30,864 nt of DNA from CAZGWJ01 sp964529445 (GCA_964529445.1 CAZGWJ010000027.1:1-30864); one strand, 5' to 3'; shown: positions 1-6,967, numbered from the stretch's first letter. Notes: generated from the letters alone by a model not told the origin. Numbers and translations are program-made.

Positions 1-14
1 CCCTGAAGTGCCTG

Positions 15-135
15 CCCTGTAGTGTGGCAGAGCCTCTACTACAGGGTCATTTGCGGAGCAAATCTCTACTTCAAAGTGGACAAGTTCTAAACTTGTCCAC
101 TGCGGGGAGCCCTTCGAGACGCGGCCTACGGCCGC
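15..135. repeat. Cluster of four small perfect hairpins
   Basis: Four perfect inverted repeats follow one another: 15-23 with 38-46 (9 bp), 49-54 with 58-63 (6 bp, GGA loop), 76-86 with 90-100 (11 bp, CTA loop) and 121-126 with 130-135 (6 bp, TAC loop). The word TCTACT recurs at 35, 65 and near 161. No coding signal is visible before the protease gene that ends at 251. This looks like a REP/BIME-type mosaic or a structured RNA; its function is unknown and it may continue beyond the left edge. Confidence 0.6.
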
Positions 136-250
136 TCCTCAGGGCAGGGTTCTATATGTGTCTACTATGGGGAGGCAGTTCGCGAAACCGGAGGATCCTC
201 GTCTGGCGCGAAATGATCGATGAGGCGGATATCGCAAGATGGGCCCGACC

Positions 251-676
251 TCACAACTCCAAGGTGAAACGGGAGCTCTTCCCGTCGTAGTGGAACACGC
301 CGTGCGAGAGGAAGTCCCTTCCCAAAAGCACCTGCACGGTCGAATCGGGCAGGGGAGCCCCGATGAACACGGACGTGAAGTGGATGGTCCCCAGTTCCAC
401 ATCGAGATAGTACTCGTAGGCGAGCGTCAGGCTTTTCAAGGTCGTGCTCATGCGGGCGACCCCGACGGGGAAGATCCGCATCGTTTGGACCAGGCTCTCC
501 TGGAGGATGCTGCGGGAGGCGCCCGTGTCCACCAGGGCCTTCAGGTCCATGGGCTCCGGCAAGGGCTGTCCTTTCCTCTCCATGGCCTGCAGGGCGGCCC
601 GGCAGGGCGCCAAGCGGAGGTTCACCACGGGGCCGATGCCCCGGAGGTCGGCCTCATTGACCGTGATCAGGCCCAT
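251..676 (-). CDS. Retropepsin-like aspartic protease (clan AA)
   Basis: A 141-residue single-domain aspartic protease of the retroviral-like type. The catalytic signature LVDTGAS lies near residue 50 and is followed about 60 residues later by LLGRDFLS, the second conserved element of clan AA enzymes. A single-domain protein of this size would work as a homodimer, with one aspartate from each chain. No signal peptide or membrane segment is visible, so it is probably cytoplasmic. The start ATG (674-676) lies inside the 3' end of the upstream DUF5678-like gene (23 bp overlap), implying translational coupling. Bacterial members of this family are mostly uncharacterised; the substrate cannot be read from sequence. 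The fold assignment is fairly secure, the biological role is not. Confidence 0.75.
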   Translation of the reverse strand: MGLITVNEADLRGIGPVVNLRLAPCRAALQAMERKGQPLPEPMDLKALVDTGASRSILQESLVQTMRIFPVGVARMSTTLKSLTLAYEYYLDVELGTIHFTSVFIGAPLPDSTVQVLLGRDFLSHGVFHYDGKSSRFTLEL

Positions 677-905
677 GGTCCACCTCCAGATCCGCCTCGC
701 CCAGCATGCCCTCGGTCGAGGGATCCACGCGGCGCACGAGGAAAGGCGTATTGCCCAGACGATCGTAGCCGGCCACGACGGCGTCGTTGAAGGACGGGAA
801 GAAACCCGCAAGTTCCTTCTTCTGGACCAGCACGTAGGACCCGTTATGGTCCTTCGACCATTCCGCCAGGTTCGACCGGAAGTAGTCCCACTCGGTTTTC
901 AACAC
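654..905 (-). CDS. Small DUF5678-like protein
   Basis: An 83-residue protein. It starts at GTG (903-905) behind an AAAGGGG Shine-Dalgarno placed 6 nt upstream. The pattern W...Y...HNGSYVLVQKKELAGFFPSF, then GYDRLGNTPFLVRRV, matches what I recall of the DUF5678 family, which tends to sit beside clan AA proteases. Its last 23 bp overlap the start of the protease gene, so the two form a unit transcribed leftward. It might act as a partner or substrate of the protease, but that is inference from adjacency. No membrane segment is visible. The family call is from memory of motif shape and is moderately sure. Confidence 0.6.
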   Translation of the reverse strand: MLKTEWDYFRSNLAEWSKDHNGSYVLVQKKELAGFFPSFNDAVVAGYDRLGNTPFLVRRVDPSTEGMLGEADLEVDHGPDHGQ

Positions 906-986
906 GGACGGCCCCTTTCAAGACCTGAACGGGACGGGAACGACTCGTTGGAGGGACGATACACGAAGAAACCCGAAGCGGGGAAA

Positions 987-1763
987 CTATGTGGGACCCG
1001 CCGTGGGTGTTGGAGGCGCCTGAATCTCCGCCCTCGCGTCCGAATTGAAGGGATTGGTGCGCACCACCAGCGAGAAAAGAAACGGGTATTCCCCCTGTAT
1101 GTGCTCCAGGTACGTGAGCCAGGTCGAGAGCAGGAGGAAGTAGGCCCGCCTCATGTCGTCCGCCAGGTGGGCCGCGTCAGGAGCCGAGAGGTTGTCCACG
1201 TCCTGCCGGTATGACAGCTCGTCGGTGAGGTGGTTCACGGCCCATAAAAGGTCCGTGAAGGTCTCGTGCTCGACGAGGTTGGGGTTCTCCAGGAGATGCA
1301 GGAGGGTCTCCCGCTTGTCCATAAGGAACACTTTCAACTTCCCCATGTTCCACGCGAGGCAGTCCATGTCGTAGGTATGCTCCCACGTCTCGCGCAGGGC
1401 CTGGGACAATTCCTTCGCCGTCCACTCGCCCGTCAACTGCAGGCGCGGGGCCAGGTAGGACGAATGGCGATCGAAGAGGATGAAGAGCCTCAATAGAGGG
1501 GTGCCGACCTCGAAGACGAAGGCCCCGATGACCATGTTCATTCGCCTGGCCCGTTCGAGTTGCGCCTGCTGGTTCTGATGGATGCTCAGGACCACGAGGA
1601 TCAGGAGGGCCTGGATCGGCAGGAGGACGGCACCCAGGAGAAGATGGTATCCAAGGTCCGGTGATGCCGGGTACAACTGGTGCAGGACGAAGAAGAGGGC
1701 GCCCGAGATGGTCAGCAGGTAGAGGATGGGGGGCATCAGGTCGACATTCCGGTCTGATTTCAT
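987..1763 (-). CDS. Two-TM membrane protein of unknown function
   Basis: A 258-residue protein. I chose the ATG at 1761-1763 because GGGAG lies upstream of it, whereas the upstream in-frame ATG falls next to the promoter -10. Two hydrophobic segments occur near residues 12-30 and 40-62 (PPILYLLTISGALFFVLHQL and the LLLGAVLLPIQALLILVVL region). A soluble, Trp- and Glu-rich, mostly helical C-terminal region of about 180 residues follows, with motif RLFILFDRHSSYL and a Pro/Thr-rich tail. This topology resembles a small membrane-anchored sensor or scaffold, but I see no kinase, HAMP or cyclic-nucleotide motif. I do not recognise the family. It is transcribed divergently from thiM. Confidence 0.6.
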   Translation of the reverse strand: MKSDRNVDLMPPILYLLTISGALFFVLHQLYPASPDLGYHLLLGAVLLPIQALLILVVLSIHQNQQAQLERARRMNMVIGAFVFEVGTPLLRLFILFDRHSSYLAPRLQLTGEWTAKELSQALRETWEHTYDMDCLAWNMGKLKVFLMDKRETLLHLLENPNLVEHETFTDLLWAVNHLTDELSYRQDVDNLSAPDAAHLADDMRRAYFLLLSTWLTYLEHIQGEYPFLFSLVVRTNPFNSDARAEIQAPPTPTAGPT

Positions 1764-1794
1764 GGGGGCTCCCGGGGATCCTGGATGATGAGCC

Positions 1795-1800
1795 ATTATA
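1795..1800 (-). promoter_or_regulatory. Putative -10 box for the leftward membrane-protein gene
   Basis: On the minus strand the sequence reads TATAAT, 31 bp upstream of the chosen start at 1763. No good -35 is visible at 17 bp (TCAACC). It lies back to back with the thiM promoter at 1820-1848, so the two transcription units share about 50 bp of control region. Confidence 0.4.
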
Positions 1801-1819
1801 CTCCGGCATATCACGCCGG

Positions 1820-1848
1820 TTGACAGTCTTGCCGGGGGCTTCTATATA
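1820..1848 (+). promoter_or_regulatory. sigma70-type promoter of thiM
   Basis: TTGACA at 1820-1825, a 17 bp spacer, and TATATA at 1843-1848. The predicted transcript begins near 1855, exactly at the 5' edge of the TPP aptamer. The consensus -35 and ideal spacing make this the strongest promoter in the window. Confidence 0.75.
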
Positions 1849-1852
1849 AGGA

Positions 1853-1958
1853 GCCACGGGGTGGGCCCTTCAGCCGCGGTTCACAGGGACCTGAGACCTC
1901 CGCTGACAGCGGGGGAACCCGATGAACCTGATCCGGGTCATTCCGGCGGAGGGATCCT
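1853..1958 (+). ncRNA. TPP riboswitch (THI box)
   Basis: The hallmark elements appear in order: GGGGT (P2), an extended P3, CTGAGA near 1891, then an extra hairpin CCGCT/AGCGG, AACCC (P2'), GAACCTGATCCGG near 1924 and TCATTCCGGCGGAGGGAT at its 3' side (P4/P5). The aptamer directly precedes thiM, a thiamine salvage gene, which is a classical target. The Shine-Dalgarno GGAGGG lies inside the aptamer 3' strand and the ATG follows at 1961, so TPP binding probably blocks ribosome access. No terminator hairpin with a T-run separates aptamer and gene. The exact 5' boundary is uncertain by a few bases. Confidence 0.88.
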
Positions 1959-1960
1959 TC

Positions 1961-2761
1961 ATGCCCGACCTGCACATTGCCGACACGTTCCACCACATGG
2001 CCTCCCATCGGCCCCTCGTCCATCACATCACCAACTGGGTCACCATCTACCAGTGCGCCCAGGTCACCCGGAGCTGGGGTTGCCTTCCCGTGATGGCCCA
2101 CGCCGCCGAGGAGGCCGCCGAGATGGCCTCCCTGGCCGGAGCGCTGGTTCTCAATATCGGCACCCTCACCCCGGATCTCGTGGACGCCATGGAAAAGGCG
2201 GCGCGAGCCGCTCACGCGAAGGGCATCCCCGTCGTGCTGGACGCCGTCGGGGCGGGGGCCACGAAACTGCGGACCGTCGAGTGCCAGGCCCTCATCGACA
2301 CGGGAACGATCTCCGTCATCAAGGGGAACGCGGGGGAAATCGCGACCCTGGCGGGTGTGAAGGCAGAGGTGCGCGGGGTCGAATCCATTTCCAGCGAGGG
2401 CAGCGTTCCCGACACGGCGAGACGTCTGGCTTCGGCCGCCAAGGCCGTGGTGGTGGTGACCGGCAAGACCGATTTCGTCTCGGATGGGGCCCGGGCCTGG
2501 TCGCTGGATTACGGTCACGCCCTCATGGGGAAGGTGGTGGGCACGGGATGCGCCTCCTCCTCGACCGTGGGCTGCTTTGCCGCGACGGGCGGGGACCTGT
2601 TGGAGAAATGCGCGATGGCCATGGCGGCCTATGGGCGGTCCGGGGAGCTGACGGCCGAGGAGGTCCATGATGCCGGACGGTTCTGGGAGGTTTTCTACAA
2701 CAAGATCGAGAAGCTAGCGACCCGCTCCGAGGGCCTCGTCCTCCACGCAAAAGAGATTTGA
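1961..2761 (+). CDS. thiM: Hydroxyethylthiazole kinase
   Basis: A 266-residue ThiM-family kinase, which phosphorylates 4-methyl-5-(2-hydroxyethyl)thiazole in thiamine salvage. Visible signatures are HHITNWVT near residue 22, VLNIGTLT, PVVLDAVGAGATKLRT, VIKGNAGEIATLAG and MGKVVGTGCASSS, where GTGC carries the catalytic cysteine of the family. The usual DPVGAGAT reads DAVGAGAT here, a mild deviation. The start ATG is fixed by GGAGGG at 1948-1953, which is part of the TPP aptamer. Its stop overlaps the putative TTG start of the next gene (TTGA). No other thiamine genes are in the window, so regulation is through the riboswitch of this short operon. The call is confident. Confidence 0.93.
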   Translation: MPDLHIADTFHHMASHRPLVHHITNWVTIYQCAQVTRSWGCLPVMAHAAEEAAEMASLAGALVLNIGTLTPDLVDAMEKAARAAHAKGIPVVLDAVGAGATKLRTVECQALIDTGTISVIKGNAGEIATLAGVKAEVRGVESISSEGSVPDTARRLASAAKAVVVVTGKTDFVSDGARAWSLDYGHALMGKVVGTGCASSSTVGCFAATGGDLLEKCAMAMAAYGRSGELTAEEVHDAGRFWEVFYNKIEKLATRSEGLVLHAKEI

Positions 2762-3483
2762 AGAGGGTCACCACGAAGACACGAAGGCACGAAGAAGGAA
2801 AGGGTGCCCCTGAAACCGCCGGTCGGGACCGACGGCTCGATCCGGAACCGACGGGTAACAGGACCCTCCCCATCCCCTGCTGTCCCGGCTCTCCCCGGAT
2901 CCTCCTCCTTCACAAACCCAAGGGCGTCGAGGTCACGCGTCCGCATTCGCTCGACCGGGAGGCCTACCCGGGCCAGAAGACCGTTTACCACGTCCTCCCG
3001 TCCGAATTCCACGAACAAGGTTGGGTGCCCGTCGGCCGCCTCGACAAGGATTCCACGGGGCTTCTCCTCTTCGTGCGCGAGGGGTTCCTGGTCGGGCGCC
3101 TGCAGAAGCCGGGGGCTCTCGACAAGGTCTACGAGGTCTGGGTGAGGGGGCGCGTTCTTCCCGAGCACGTGGAGCAGGCCCTGAAGGGGGTTTCCACCCC
3201 GATCGGACCCCTGAGGGCCAAGGCCGTGACGCTGAAGGGCGGGGCGGGTCCCAAGTCGAGGGTTGAGGTGGTGCTCGACGAGGGGAAGAACCGGCATATC
3301 CGCCGGCTCTTCGCGGCGATGAAGGACCCCGTGAAGAACAAGGTCCTGAAGGTGACGGACCTGAAGCGCCTGCGTTTCGGGCCGGTGGAACTGGACGTGC
3401 CTTCCGGGGAGTGGAGATTCCTCAACCCCGAAGAAACAGATAATCTCCTATCTTGCTTTCCGAGGAAAAAGTCGGTTACCTGA
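2758..3483 (+). CDS. RsuA/RluE-type pseudouridine synthase
   Basis: A protein of up to 241 residues that converts uridine to pseudouridine in rRNA. ILLLHKPKGVEV, the catalytic-Asp motif GRLDKDSTGLLLF near residue 95, KVYEVWVRG and EGKNRHIRRLFAAM are the family signatures. There is no N-terminal S4 domain, and the length suits RluE. I found no in-frame ATG or GTG between 2761 and the first domain motif, so the only candidate start is TTG at 2758-2760, overlapping the thiM stop. The first ~45 residues then include the translation of an intergenic repeat (2771-2794) and are not family-like. Either this extension is real or an unusual start codon is used further in. Function call good, start uncertain. 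Confidence 0.85.
   Translation: MKRVTTKTRRHEEGKGAPETAGRDRRLDPEPTGNRTLPIPCCPGSPRILLLHKPKGVEVTRPHSLDREAYPGQKTVYHVLPSEFHEQGWVPVGRLDKDSTGLLLFVREGFLVGRLQKPGALDKVYEVWVRGRVLPEHVEQALKGVSTPIGPLRAKAVTLKGGAGPKSRVEVVLDEGKNRHIRRLFAAMKDPVKNKVLKVTDLKRLRFGPVELDVPSGEWRFLNPEETDNLLSCFPRKKSVT
2771..2794. repeat. Solo arm of octamer (NCnCGAAG)3 repeat
   Basis: Three consecutive 8-bp units, CCACGAAG, ACACGAAG and GCACGAAG. This is one arm of the inverted-repeat family seen complete at 7836-7980, 10680-10777 and 17694-17828. It lies between thiM and the pseudouridine synthase domain, inside the only available reading frame. Confidence 0.8.
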
Positions 3484-3690
3484 TGAGGGCAACAAATGAC
3501 GGACCTTGTTCGCCACCGATGGATGGGATGAACACGGATACCTCATTTTCCCCTCGCCCCTTGCGGGAGAGGGCGGGGTGAGGGGTGCTGTAGCCGAGGA
3601 GTCTGGTTTTGACGACGAGTTGCCGTTGCCTTGCCGTACCATTCACACTTTTCACACCTTTCAAACCTTTCACACTCGAGGAGTCTGGTT
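3484..3690. repeat. Mosaic of four repeat types between genes
   Basis: In about 200 bp there are: a repeat at 3513-3540 nearly identical to 8781-8808; a REP-like palindrome at 3550-3585 with outer arms CCCCTCGCCCC and GGGGTGAGGGG; the first copy (3595-3620) of a 26-bp direct repeat whose second copy is 3677-3702; and a TTCACAC-rich stretch around 3641-3675. No gene is evident apart from a possible short frame from TTG 3609 to the stop at 3702-3704. Confidence 0.75.
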
Positions 3691-4014
3691 TTGACGACGA
3701 GTAACACCGGCCCCCGTATCTCCCGCGAGATGAAGACCGTTCGCAGGATGATCGATATCCATTGCCGCGACCACCACGGAACCCGCAAGGGGGATCTCTG
3801 CCCCGAATGCGCCCTCCTCTGGCAATACGCCCAGGGGCGGCTTTCGGCCTGCCGGTACGGCGAGGACAAGACCACCTGCGTGAAATGCCCGACCCATTGC
3901 TATAAACCCGATAGGAGGGAATCCATCCGCCAAGTCATGAGGTATTCGGGCCCGAGGATGCTATGGGAGCATCCGATCCTGGCGGTCCGGCATATTCTCG
4001 ACGGTCGGAAATGA
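3691..4014 (+). CDS. YgbA-family protein (nitrous oxide-stimulated promoter family)
   Basis: A 107-residue protein matching the YgbA family, whose name comes from E. coli ygbA, a gene reported as induced by nitrogen oxides. Conserved elements are TGPRISREMKTVRRMI, CRDHHGTRKGDLCPECALL, CRYGEDKTTCVKCPTHCYKP and YSGPRMLWEHPILAVRHILD. Seven cysteines in CxxC-like groups suggest metal or iron-sulfur binding, inferred from spacing. An ATG exists at 3730, but family conservation begins upstream of it, so I chose TTG at 3691. That start has GAGGAG at 3678-3683 with a 7 nt spacer; both signals come from the second copy of a 26-bp direct repeat. It converges on the MBL gene. Confidence 0.8.
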   Translation: MTTSNTGPRISREMKTVRRMIDIHCRDHHGTRKGDLCPECALLWQYAQGRLSACRYGEDKTTCVKCPTHCYKPDRRESIRQVMRYSGPRMLWEHPILAVRHILDGRK

Positions 4015-4068
4015 TTCGGTGAGGTGGGGATCGGGCTGGATGGGAATAGTGAGGTAATCAGAACGGCT

Positions 4069-5013
4069 TTACAGCGTGACGACCTGGCCTTCGGCGGCGC
4101 AGAAGGCGCCATTGAAGATCGAACGGGCCTTCTCCTCCTTCTTCTGGACCATCTCGTCGTTGTGGTTGGGGTCATGGTGGAAGAGCGCCAATTGCTTGAC
4201 GCCTGCTTCCTGGGCGATCTGGCAGGCCATCTCGGCGGTGGAGTGGCCGAAGCCCTGGGTCGAGAAGGCGCCCGTGTACTGTTCCTCGGTGTATTGCGAG
4301 TCGTGGATCAAGAGGTCCGCGCCCTTGGCGAACTGCACCAGGCGCCGATCGCCCATCGCATAGCCCTCCACGTCCGTGGCGTACACGACGGATTTGCCGC
4401 CGAACTGGAGTTTGTAGATCACCACCCCGTTCTTCGGGTGGGCCATCGACCGGTACTGGCTGATGATGACCTTGTCCTTGAAGGTGACCTTGTAATCCTT
4501 CTGGAGGTTCACGAGTTCCGGCTCGGTGCTTCCCTCGGTCAGGAGGACCTGATCGAAGGCCTGCAGGGTACTGATGCTCTTGCGGGAATTGGTCTCCTTG
4601 AGATCGATGGGGAAGAACATCTGATCCATCAGCATCTCAAGGACATAGGGAAGGTCGGTCCGGCCGTCGGTGATGGGCCCGTACACGGAGGGCCCGTAAA
4701 TGAAGAGGGAGACGTTTCCGACAAAGAGGGGAGCGAAGAAGGGAAGGCCCATCAGGTGATCATGGTGCGTGTGGGACAGGAGAAGGACGACGTTGAGACG
4801 CTTGTTCTTGGCCGCGTCGCCGCTGGCGAAGTAGTTCTTCACCAGCTGCTGTCCGAGGGGGATGATGCCGGTGCCGGCGTCGAGGATGACGGTATGTCCG
4901 AGAACGTCCACTTGGACGCAGGAAGTGTTTCCTCCGTACTTGAGCGTCGTACTGCCGGGTACGGGGACGCTGCCCCTGACTCCCCGGAATGTGACGGTAA
5001 AGACGTGGTCCAT
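4069..5013 (-). CDS. MBL-fold metallo-hydrolase
   Basis: A 314-residue protein of the metallo-beta-lactamase fold, in the group related to PhnP and RNase Z (COG1235-like). FRGVRGSVPVPG and KYGGNTSCVQVDV open the domain, DAGTG precedes the metal motif SHTHHDHLMG near residue 80 (HxHxDH), and later ligands are likely in YATDVEGYA, IHDSQYTEEQ and HHDPNHNDE. A two-metal hydrolase acting on phosphodiesters, cyclic nucleotides or similar compounds is expected; the substrate is not readable. There is no signal peptide. The ATG at 5011-5013 is preceded by GAGGA at short spacing. It is divergent from the beta-barrel gene at 5189. Confidence 0.85.
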   Translation of the reverse strand: MDHVFTVTFRGVRGSVPVPGSTTLKYGGNTSCVQVDVLGHTVILDAGTGIIPLGQQLVKNYFASGDAAKNKRLNVVLLLSHTHHDHLMGLPFFAPLFVGNVSLFIYGPSVYGPITDGRTDLPYVLEMLMDQMFFPIDLKETNSRKSISTLQAFDQVLLTEGSTEPELVNLQKDYKVTFKDKVIISQYRSMAHPKNGVVIYKLQFGGKSVVYATDVEGYAMGDRRLVQFAKGADLLIHDSQYTEEQYTGAFSTQGFGHSTAEMACQIAQEAGVKQLALFHHDPNHNDEMVQKKEEKARSIFNGAFCAAEGQVVTL

Positions 5014-5117
5014 GGATCCTCACGGATGGCAGGTCGGCGCAGGGTTCACCCTGGGGTCGGACCCGGCGCGATGAAAACATATTATCCCGGAGGGAAGCGC
5101 TTTTTTCAACGCCGTAT

Positions 5118-5144
5118 TGCCTTGAAAGGGCGCTGCGGTATGAT
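5118..5144 (+). promoter_or_regulatory. Putative promoter of the beta-barrel gene
   Basis: TATGAT at 5139-5144 with TTGCCT at 5118-5123 (15 bp spacer) ahead of the ATG at 5189. The -10 is good, the -35 and spacing are only fair. Confidence 0.4.
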
Positions 5145-5188
5145 AGGAAAGGTTCCTGGGAAGGAATCCCGGGCCCTTTAGGAACGAT

Positions 5189-6187
5189 ATGCGAGGCGCT
5201 TTCCCGATACTTCTGGCATTCCTGAGCCTTGGCACGTTGTCATCCGCTCCGATGGCGGATGCGGCGGTCGATATCAACTCCGTGAACGCGGAATATGTCG
5301 CGGACGTGGAGACCGATTACCACACGGTTTCGACTTTCGTGAACGGCCAGATGGCCCGCAGTTTCGGGTTCTATTCGTCCCTGGGATGGCAGGTGAATCC
5401 CACCGTCCTGGATGTGATCAAGGGACCCCGGGTGGGAGTGGGGATTGGGGCGGGTGTGGACCTTCTGAAGGTGTCGGATGTGAACTCGCTTCAGCTCAAT
5501 GTGCTGGAGAGCGGGGGCAACATCGAGATCCCCAAGATCCTGCCGCTTCCGTTTCCCGTCTGGCACGTGAAGGGCGGGCTCCTGAAGGGCGTGGATTTCG
5601 GCATCCGGGGAGGATCGATCCCTCGGTTGAAGATCAACGAGGGAAGGATCAATTTCGCGAACAAGAGCCTGGGGATGGAGTTGCGATGTCGGGCCATCGC
5701 CGGGAAGACCCTTCCGACTGTGACGGTCTCCGCCACCTGGGACCGCATGGAGGGCGACATCTATGTCGCTAACGACGTGAGCCAGCAAGCCGAATACTGG
5801 GATGATGGAACCCTGACCTGGTACACCGGGACCATCACGGGGCATACGGTGTACCATACGGACTGGAACGTGCGCAGTTTCGGCATGAAGGTCGTGGTGG
5901 GAAAGGGTTTTGGCATGGCCTATCCCTTCGCGGGTGTGGGTTTTCAGCGCAATGCCGGCACCGTCCGTTCCTCCCTGAGCGTGAGGGTGCATGAGTCCCT
6001 GACGGACGGGGTGACCACGGCCGAGCAGGACATGGCCCTCGAATACGCATCCGGCTTGCGACCGAAGGTGGTGGAGCCGAAAATCCTGCTTGGCATCGAC
6101 CTGGGAAGCGTGTTCTACTGGAACTTCCTGGGCGAGACCAATGCCAAGGATTATGCCGTCAGCACCGGGTTCCGACTTCAATTCTAG
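5189..6187 (+). CDS. Outer-membrane beta-barrel protein, unknown function
   Basis: A 332-residue secreted protein. A signal peptide spans about residues 1-25 (a hydrophobic stretch with LLAFLSLGTLSSA, and cleavage likely after ADA). The mature part shows alternating hydrophobic/polar strands rich in Gly, aromatic residues and Val, and ends in FRLQF; a C-terminal phenylalanine is the classical assembly signal for outer-membrane barrels. Segments such as GPRVGVGIGAGVDLLKV and MAYPFAGVGFQRNAGTV look like transmembrane strands. I do not recognise a named family. The ATG is preceded by AGGAA at 5180-5184. Confidence 0.65.
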   Translation: MRGAFPILLAFLSLGTLSSAPMADAAVDINSVNAEYVADVETDYHTVSTFVNGQMARSFGFYSSLGWQVNPTVLDVIKGPRVGVGIGAGVDLLKVSDVNSLQLNVLESGGNIEIPKILPLPFPVWHVKGGLLKGVDFGIRGGSIPRLKINEGRINFANKSLGMELRCRAIAGKTLPTVTVSATWDRMEGDIYVANDVSQQAEYWDDGTLTWYTGTITGHTVYHTDWNVRSFGMKVVVGKGFGMAYPFAGVGFQRNAGTVRSSLSVRVHESLTDGVTTAEQDMALEYASGLRPKVVEPKILLGIDLGSVFYWNFLGETNAKDYAVSTGFRLQF

Positions 6188-6282
6188 GCGGGTGTCGAAA
6201 GGCGTTTTCAAGACCCGGTTGGGAATCTCGAAGGAGTTCCTTTCGGGGCGGACGCAGTAACCAACCATTCAGGAGGATGATC

Positions 6283-6474
6283 ATGGCGAAGACGGTCTAC
6301 GTCGACCAGAACGATTGCACCGGTTGTGAAGCCTGTGTGGGCCTCGTGCCGGCCGTTTTCCGGATGAGCGACAAGGGTGTGGCGGAGGCCTATAACCCGG
6401 CTGGCGCCCCCGAGGACAAGATCCAGGAGGCGATGGACGGGTGCCCGGTCTCCTGCATCAAGTGGAAGGAATAG
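6283..6474 (+). CDS. Single-cluster [4Fe-4S] ferredoxin
   Basis: A 63-residue ferredoxin of the short, one-cluster Desulfovibrio type, an electron carrier in the cytoplasm. The ligand pattern CTGCEAC near residues 12-18 plus the cysteine in DGCPVSC near the C-terminus gives the four cysteines for a cubane. The pair that forms a disulfide in Desulfovibrio gigas ferredoxin II is absent at both positions: LVP replaces the usual ICP/LCP and EDKIQEA lacks the second cysteine. Two in-frame ATGs exist. The first (6277) abuts the Shine-Dalgarno AGGAGG at 6271-6276, so I chose the second at 6283 with a 6 nt spacer. It heads a likely operon with PilZ and the deacetylase-like gene. Confidence 0.9.
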   Translation: MAKTVYVDQNDCTGCEACVGLVPAVFRMSDKGVAEAYNPAGAPEDKIQEAMDGCPVSCIKWKE

Positions 6475-6496
6475 AATCCAGGTCGTAAGGGGTCTT

Positions 6497-6967
6497 ATGG
6501 ACGCCGGTGGCATTAAAAGCGGGTGGATGGAGAAGCGCCAGTTCGAGCGGATCTCCGCCACCGTCAAGATCACGTTCCGCATCGTCTCCAAGGAGGAAGT
6601 GGTGACGATGCTGAACCATCCCCATTACAAGGATTCCAGGGCCGACCAGTTGCCGGAACTGGCCGAGAAATCCACCGTCTTCCATGCCGTCACGCGGGAT
6701 GTTTCACTGGGCGGCATGGCCGTGGTGGGCGACCAGCCTTTCCCGGAAGGTTCGGCCGTGGCCATACACCTCCACCTTCCGGGGTACCCGAATCCGGTGA
6801 CCCTCATGGCCGAGATCGTCCGGCAGACGGAGATCGGAGGCATGCGGGGAACCCAGTATCGTGCTGGTGTGAAGATCCTAGCCATCAACCGTGCCGATGT
6901 CGTGCGCATGGAGAAATACCTGTTGGTGGAGAAGCTCAAACAAGAGAATGCAAAAAAAAGACCTTAA
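6497..6967 (+). CDS. PilZ-domain protein
   Basis: A 156-residue single-domain PilZ protein, a family that binds cyclic di-GMP. The RxxxR element is visible in EKRQFERIS, and the second motif DxSxGG in TRDVSLGGMAVVG; both c-di-GMP contact motifs are therefore intact. The ATG at 6497 sits 23 bp after the ferredoxin stop; a second possible start is ATG 6527 directly before the RxxxR motif. The 3' end, EKLKQENAKKRP, contains a run of eight A and overlaps the next gene by 20 bp. The effector could influence motility, secretion or envelope polysaccharides, none of which is shown here. Confidence 0.85.
   Translation: MDAGGIKSGWMEKRQFERISATVKITFRIVSKEEVVTMLNHPHYKDSRADQLPELAEKSTVFHAVTRDVSLGGMAVVGDQPFPEGSAVAIHLHLPGYPNPVTLMAEIVRQTEIGGMRGTQYRAGVKILAINRADVVRMEKYLLVEKLKQENAKKRP

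Noticed and set aside
3609..3704. A definite 31-codon leader-peptide gene before the YgbA-family gene
   Set aside because: Only its start signals, copied by the direct repeat, support it; the peptide is low complexity. I kept it as a possibility in the findings but not as a CDS.
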